In this document: positions 13,620 through 18,005 of the stretch, one piece after another | How the letters are laid out: the number at the start of each line of letters is the position of its first letter | Numbering within the stretch: position 1 is the first letter of the stretch | DNA from: JBBRUG01 sp038247995 | GTDB taxonomy: Bacteria; Chloroflexota; Chloroflexia; Chloroflexales; Chloroflexaceae | Length of the DNA: 18,005 bases | Direction: 5' to 3' | NCBI GenBank assembly: GCA_038247995.1 | Contig: JBBRUG010000093.1 | Coordinates: 1 to 18,005, forward strand | Position numbers and translations under genes: made by a program | The notes under the pieces: model-generated | Told to the model about the DNA's origin: nothing | What the model saw: the letters and a program-made list of their open reading frames with translations, nothing else | The model's database searches: none

Positions 13620-13899
13620 CGGGCCGGGTGCGGCGGCCTTCGGCCAACGATTGGCACCTGGCGATTTCGTCGGTCAGACTGCCGTAAGCCGGCAGCACTT
13701 TCACTACGGGCTGTCGCTGCTCAGGATGCGGCGGCGGCAGGTGACAGGTCTTACAGCATTGCTCAGATCGATTGAGCCTGCGTACCATGGCGCGAGCGCA
13801 GCGCGCCACCCGGTTCAGTGGCCTCAGTGGCTCAATCATTTTGCTCAGTGCTCTAGGTCTTGCAAGATGTGTTCAGACAATTTCTAAGGAGTTCTTACC
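13620..13899. other. Intergenic region before the surface-protein gene
   Basis: This 280-bp non-coding stretch has a short GGCC-TTC-GGCC hairpin near 13635 and CTGCCG/CGGCAG (13679-13684 and 13690-13695, loop TAAGC). GCTCA/TGAGC half-sites recur between 13750 and 13850. No strong promoter or recognisable riboswitch was found. The ribosome binding site AAGGAG (13886-13891) serves the next gene. Confidence 0.45.
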
Positions 13900-16800
13900 A
13901 TGCGACAAAAGCATTTTTTCCGGTCAACCCACGGCACATTATTGCTGCTGTGTTTCATGCTGATCAGCCTGATGCCGGTGCAACGTACGCAGGCGCAGCT
14001 CACGCCGATCGTTACCGAGTTGATCGCCACCGCCGATGCGCGGGTTCAAGGCGGCTCGCCCGACGCAAACCTGGGCAGTGGCTTCATCTGGACCGGCACG
14101 CCCAACGGCCATCTGGCGTATGTGCACTTTGATCTGCTGGAATTGCCGGCCAACGCAACGATTAGCAATGCCGAGCTACGGCTCGCCTTCACCGGCACCT
14201 ACACCGGCACGGCAAATGTCGAGCTTGGCCGGAATGCGAGCGCCTGGGATGCGGCGAGCGTTACGTGGAATACCCGCCCAACGAGTACGTTCAGCGGCAA
14301 TATTCAACCGGTGGGCGACCCGCCGGGCGACATCGTCTGGCCGGTGACGCCATTAGTGGCGCAATGGCACAATAATACGGCGCCCAACTACGGGTTTGCG
14401 CTCAAGGGTGACGGTGTACTCAAGGCGTTCCATTCCCGCGAAACCAGCCCGACGAGCCCGCCGCGCCTGGTGATCACCTACACCGTGCCGCCCGACGAAG
14501 GATCACGCCCGGATCTTGGTGATGCGCCGGACAGCAGCAATAACCTCGGCATCAGCCCGAACACGGCCTACCCCGGCGTGCCGGGCAACTTCCCCACGGT
14601 CTGGTCGGGCACCCCGGTCGGGCAACCCGCCGGCCCGCGTCACGCGAACCAGAGCCCGGGCGGCTTCCTGGGCCAGGCCATTTCGCGCGAGGTTGAAGCC
14701 GACAGCGGCGCCGATCAGGACGGCCTGAACAACATCCTCGACGGCGGCGCCAATAATGCCGACAATGATCGCGGTGATGACGGCTGGCGCAATCGCAACG
14801 CCGGTTTCGACCACTGCGCGGCCACAGCGCTGACCATCCGCGTGCGCAAAGCCCCCGGCGCCACGCAAGAGCGCATGTTCCTCAACGTCTGGTTCGACGG
14901 CACCCACGACGGCGACTGGAACGACCGGGCGTTTTGCACCCCTGAAGGCGCCGGCCTGGCGGTTCCGGCAACTGAGTGGATTGTCCAGGACTATTATGTG
15001 GACATGACCGGCATTCCCGCCGGCGGTTACGTCGATATTACGGTCAACACCGAAACGGTGCTCAACACCACGCCGGAGCAGCGCCACTGGATGCGCTTCA
15101 CACTCAGCGAGCGGCGTGCTGTGCAAACCGCAGCCGGGCGGGCCGACGGGCGCGGGCCGCACCCGGATGTTGCGCCGCAAGGCTTCCAGTACGGCGAAAC
15201 GGAAGATGTATTGCAGCGACCCCAGCCGCCCGGCGAGGCCGGCGAACTGCTGATCGCGAAGCGGGTCATCGATGCCGATACGCCCGTGCCCTACGCCGGG
15301 ATCGTGACCTACGAGGTGCAGCTGCGCCATGTCGGCGGCAGCGAACCGATCCAGGTGCAAATGCGCGACGAAATCGGTTATCCGCAGCACCTTTTGCCGC
15401 ACGTAACGGCGAATGGAGGGCTTAGGTACATCAACGTGAACAGCCCGACCGGCGGCGTCGCCCCGTTGGAAGCGCAACTGACGTATGAAGGTAATCCTAC
15501 TATAGAGGTAGTGCGCTGGAATGGCACGCTGCATCCCAATGCCGAAGTGCGCTTCACTTTTGATGTGCATGTGCATCCGCTCTGCGGCCTACTCCAGCAG
15601 ACCACGACGATCACCAATATCGTCCAGGCCCGTCCACAGGGCGGCACGGAACTTACCGCCGAGGCGAGTTTTGTTGCTCAGTGCCCTGGCTATGATCCTG
15701 ATCTGATCAGTTTTGAGCCAATCGAAAATCCAATCGAGATTGGGGAGATCACGCAGGCGCCGTGGAGCGCCGAAGTCTGGAACCGGCATGCCTTCCCGGT
15801 AGATCTCGGGATTTACCTTCCCGGCGCGGCCATTCTTGCCGCAGACGGCGTCGCGCCGACGCGAACGCTCACCCTGGAACCCAACGAGCGGCGTGCGATC
15901 AGTTTCAACGTGCCGTTCGAGCAGGAGCAGGCTAACCCGCTCGATGAGATCGGTGATCCGCAGCCAATCCCTGTGCGTTTCTGCTTCCTCTTGCCCGAAA
16001 GCGAGCTTTGCCCCGACGCCGCGCAGAACCCGAACTATCACGGCGACGCGCCGCCGCTGAACCCCGGTGCGCGCTCAAGCGACCTGGGCGACGCGCCCGA
16101 CAGCACCAACCACGCCGGCGTGCCGATGACGGCCTACCCTGCTACACCGGCCAACTTCCCGACCGTGTTCGATCCGGCGACCGGCCTGCCGCAGGGGCCG
16201 CGCCACACAACGCCGCGCCCGTTCCACCTGGGCGAGCAGGTGAGCCGGGAGGTCGAGGCCGATGTTGGGCCGGATCAAGATCCACTGCACAATATCGAAC
16301 CGGCCGCCAATGACCCGGACAATGATCGGGCCGACGACGGTGCGCGCCTGCTCAACCTGGCGCATTGCCAACCCGGCACCGCTGAGGTCAAGGTCTTCAT
16401 TAGCCCGCAGGCGCTGGCTTGGTTCCAGCAACAGGCAAAACCGGCCTATCTGAACGCCTGGATCGACGGCAACCGCGACGGCGATTGGGCCGATGGTGTG
16501 CAGTGCAATGGCGCAAGCGCGATCGAGCACATCCTGATCGACCAGCCGATCGACGTGATTGGGCTTGGCGTCGGGTTGCACACGCTTACGTTCGCAACGG
16601 GCCGCGTGCCCTGGCCGGCGCAGTTTGCTGAGCAACCGGCCTGGGTGCGCTTTACGCTCAGCGAGCGCGAGGCGAACAAAACGCTCCAGTTCGGCGGTAT
16701 CGCTCACGGCGACGGGCGTGGCTATGATGTAGCATTTCGCACCGGCGAAACGGAAGACTATCTGCTGCGAGCGGCAGGTGATCCGAACGCGGCGCCCGAC

Positions 16801-18005
16801 CTTGGTGTGAACCTGCGTGGACGGATCGGGCGCGGTGCGGGGGCGAACGGCAACGACCGGATCAGCTTCGTGATCGATTATACGAATGTCGGCAGTGCGC
16901 CGACAACCGGCGGTAGCCTGCGCTTCACCAAGCCGGAACAATTGCGCGACATGGAAATTGTGCTGCTCCGTGCGCCGAATATTCCGGCCCAGGGCGTGAG
17001 CGAAACCGCCGAGCATGTGACGGTGCAGGTGCCAAACCTGGCGCCCGGCGGCGAGGGCCGGATCCTGATCGCCTGGGATGCCCCGGCTGATCAGACGCCG
17101 GCAGGCGACTACACCGGCACACTAGCTGCCACGCTCAGCGGCGACAGCGATCCGGCGAACAACCAGGCCGCAACAACGCTCACCCGCCCGACCATGCCGC
17201 TACGCCTGGCGATCGAAGCCGGCGACGGCAGCCGCTGGGGCCTGGCCGAAACCACCTGCCGCGACTTTATCCGCTTCCCCGGCCAATCGGCGCAGGGTGT
17301 GCTCTACGATTTTGTCATCGACGGAGCCGTTGACCATAGCTTTTTTGCGGGCGTCTCGCCCTGGACGAAAGCCCACCCGGACATGCCTGAGGGGCGGCAC
17401 GAGATCTGGTTTGCCCCGAATGGCGCAAGCGACCCGAGCGACCGCTCGAATAGCGTACGGCTGAATGTCAATCTCAGCCTGCCGATTGATCCGCTCAGTC
17501 TGACCTTCACCGACAGCCAGGGCCGGATCTATCACCCGCCGACCTTCAGTTGGGGCAGCCTGGGCCGCAGCCTGGAACTTCACTTGCGCGATGGCGAGAC
17601 GTATGAGCTTGCGATCGATAGTTGCAGCGCCGACCTGAACCAGCAGCTCGATCTGATTCTGCCCAATGGCGACGCAATCAGCCTGACGGATGCAGATGAT
17701 GACGGGCGCTACAGCGGCATTTTCGACTTCGATGAGAGTGATTTAAGTGACGTTCTGCGGACGGCCCAGAGCACACCGTCGGCGTTCCAACTGGCTGTAC
17801 GCGACGGTGGCGTGGAGCAGCGCTTTGGTATGGCGGTTCAAGCACTGGGCGCAGGCGCGGTGCGTGACCAGAGCACCGGGCAACCATTGGCCGATGTCAG
17901 CGTTACGGCGCTGGCGCCGGGCCTGGGCGGCGCAGCGCTACCGGCAGCGGCAGCCGGTGGCCCGAACCCGCAGACCACCGACGCCGACGGGCGCTACGCC
18001 TTTAC
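13900..18005 (+). CDS. Secreted multidomain surface protein with GEVED modules (partial, right edge)
   Basis: 1368 codons are visible and the gene runs off the window. A signal peptide (1-32, hydrophobic core TLLLLCFMLISLMPV, cleavage likely after TQA) indicates export. Modules: a DNRLRE/CBM96-like beta domain (about 36-195); GEVED module 1 (about 205-437, from DLGDAPDSS to GETED); a DUF11-like region (about 448-600); GEVED module 2 (about 728-954, from DLGDAPDST to GETEDY); a DUF11/CARDB-like region (about 966-1100); and a carboxypeptidase-regulatory-like repeat beginning near 1317 (GAVRDQSTGQPLADVSV). Both GEVED modules have DGDW loops, NDRxDDG acidic runs suited to Ca2+, and a matching cysteine pair. 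It is probably an adhesin or cell-envelope protein. The start has AAGGAG 8 nt upstream. Confidence 0.88.
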   Translation, partial: MRQKHFFRSTHGTLLLLCFMLISLMPVQRTQAQLTPIVTELIATADARVQGGSPDANLGSGFIWTGTPNGHLAYVHFDLLELPANATISNAELRLAFTGTYTGTANVELGRNASAWDAASVTWNTRPTSTFSGNIQPVGDPPGDIVWPVTPLVAQWHNNTAPNYGFALKGDGVLKAFHSRETSPTSPPRLVITYTVPPDEGSRPDLGDAPDSSNNLGISPNTAYPGVPGNFPTVWSGTPVGQPAGPRHANQSPGGFLGQAISREVEADSGADQDGLNNILDGGANNADNDRGDDGWRNRNAGFDHCAATALTIRVRKAPGATQERMFLNVWFDGTHDGDWNDRAFCTPEGAGLAVPATEWIVQDYYVDMTGIPAGGYVDITVNTETVLNTTPEQRHWMRFTLSERRAVQTAAGRADGRGPHPDVAPQGFQYGETEDVLQRPQPPGEAGELLIAKRVIDADTPVPYAGIVTYEVQLRHVGGSEPIQVQMRDEIGYPQHLLPHVTANGGLRYINVNSPTGGVAPLEAQLTYEGNPTIEVVRWNGTLHPNAEVRFTFDVHVHPLCGLLQQTTTITNIVQARPQGGTELTAEASFVAQCPGYDPDLISFEPIENPIEIGEITQAPWSAEVWNRHAFPVDLGIYLPGAAILAADGVAPTRTLTLEPNERRAISFNVPFEQEQANPLDEIGDPQPIPVRFCFLLPESELCPDAAQNPNYHGDAPPLNPGARSSDLGDAPDSTNHAGVPMTAYPATPANFPTVFDPATGLPQGPRHTTPRPFHLGEQVSREVEADVGPDQDPLHNIEPAANDPDNDRADDGARLLNLAHCQPGTAEVKVFISPQALAWFQQQAKPAYLNAWIDGNRDGDWADGVQCNGASAIEHILIDQPIDVIGLGVGLHTLTFATGRVPWPAQFAEQPAWVRFTLSEREANKTLQFGGIAHGDGRGYDVAFRTGETEDYLLRAAGDPNAAPDLGVNLRGRIGRGAGANGNDRISFVIDYTNVGSAPTTGGSLRFTKPEQLRDMEIVLLRAPNIPAQGVSETAEHVTVQVPNLAPGGEGRILIAWDAPADQTPAGDYTGTLAATLSGDSDPANNQAATTLTRPTMPLRLAIEAGDGSRWGLAETTCRDFIRFPGQSAQGVLYDFVIDGAVDHSFFAGVSPWTKAHPDMPEGRHEIWFAPNGASDPSDRSNSVRLNVNLSLPIDPLSLTFTDSQGRIYHPPTFSWGSLGRSLELHLRDGETYELAIDSCSADLNQQLDLILPNGDAISLTDADDDGRYSGIFDFDESDLSDVLRTAQSTPSAFQLAVRDGGVEQRFGMAVQALGAGAVRDQSTGQPLADVSVTALAPGLGGAALPAAAAGGPNPQTTDADGRYAF

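Noticed and set aside
12688..13839. 383-codon minus-strand ORF opposite the PLP gene
   Set aside because: It is antisense to well-conserved PLP enzyme motifs, lacks a domain and has no good ribosome binding site.
13620..13899. Riboswitch before the surface-protein gene
   Set aside because: Small hairpins are present, but no conserved core of the c-di-GMP, cobalamin, TPP, SAM or other common classes could be recognised.
14503..15576. 357-codon minus-strand ORF opposite the surface-protein gene
   Set aside because: It is the complement shadow of GEVED module 1. The plus-strand frame has a signal peptide, a ribosome binding site and repeated modules.

Overview
This is high-GC bacterial DNA with densely packed genes on both strands. 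Gene content and style point to Chloroflexota, probably a Chloroflexia-type filamentous bacterium. The supporting signs are large cyclase/ATPase/TPR signalling proteins, long secreted GEVED/DUF11-type surface proteins, and many short tandem repeats with a 7-8 bp period, some of them inside genes. This placement is inferred from style; there is no rRNA or tRNA in the window.

Layout. (1) 132-4385, minus: a 1417-residue protein with two class III cyclase domains, an AAA/NTPase domain and a TPR tail, the architecture of soluble adenylyl cyclase (sAC). Its leader holds 25 tandem octamers, and its second cyclase domain carries an in-frame palindromic heptamer-repeat insert. (2) 4829-7764, plus: a sigma70-type promoter, three operator-like palindromes, then nadA and nadB, which make quinolinate from aspartate for NAD synthesis. 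nadC is not in the window. (3) 7765-8215: a repeat-rich convergent intergenic region. (4) 8216-10927, minus: a STAND/NB-ARC-type P-loop ATPase with TPR-like repeats. (5) 10928-11372: a divergent intergenic region. (6) 11373-13581, plus: a probable operon of a 57-residue membrane peptide, a divergent SpeD-like pyruvoyl decarboxylase and a molybdenum-cofactor-sulfurase-like PLP enzyme, followed by a coupled 12-codon ORF. (7) 13900 to the right edge, plus: a secreted multidomain surface protein with a DNRLRE-type domain, two GEVED modules, DUF11/CARDB-like modules and a carboxypeptidase-regulatory-like repeat, cut off by the window.

How the genes relate. nadA-nadB is a conventional pathway pair with an unusually clear putative operator set. 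The peptide/SpeD-like/PLP group is the best candidate for something undescribed: the SpeD-like protein keeps Ser, His and Cys at AdoMet decarboxylase spacing but has lost the substrate-side HTWPE motif. The two minus-strand proteins are signalling ATPases whose inputs cannot be read from the sequence. All family assignments come from motifs read by eye, with no database search.
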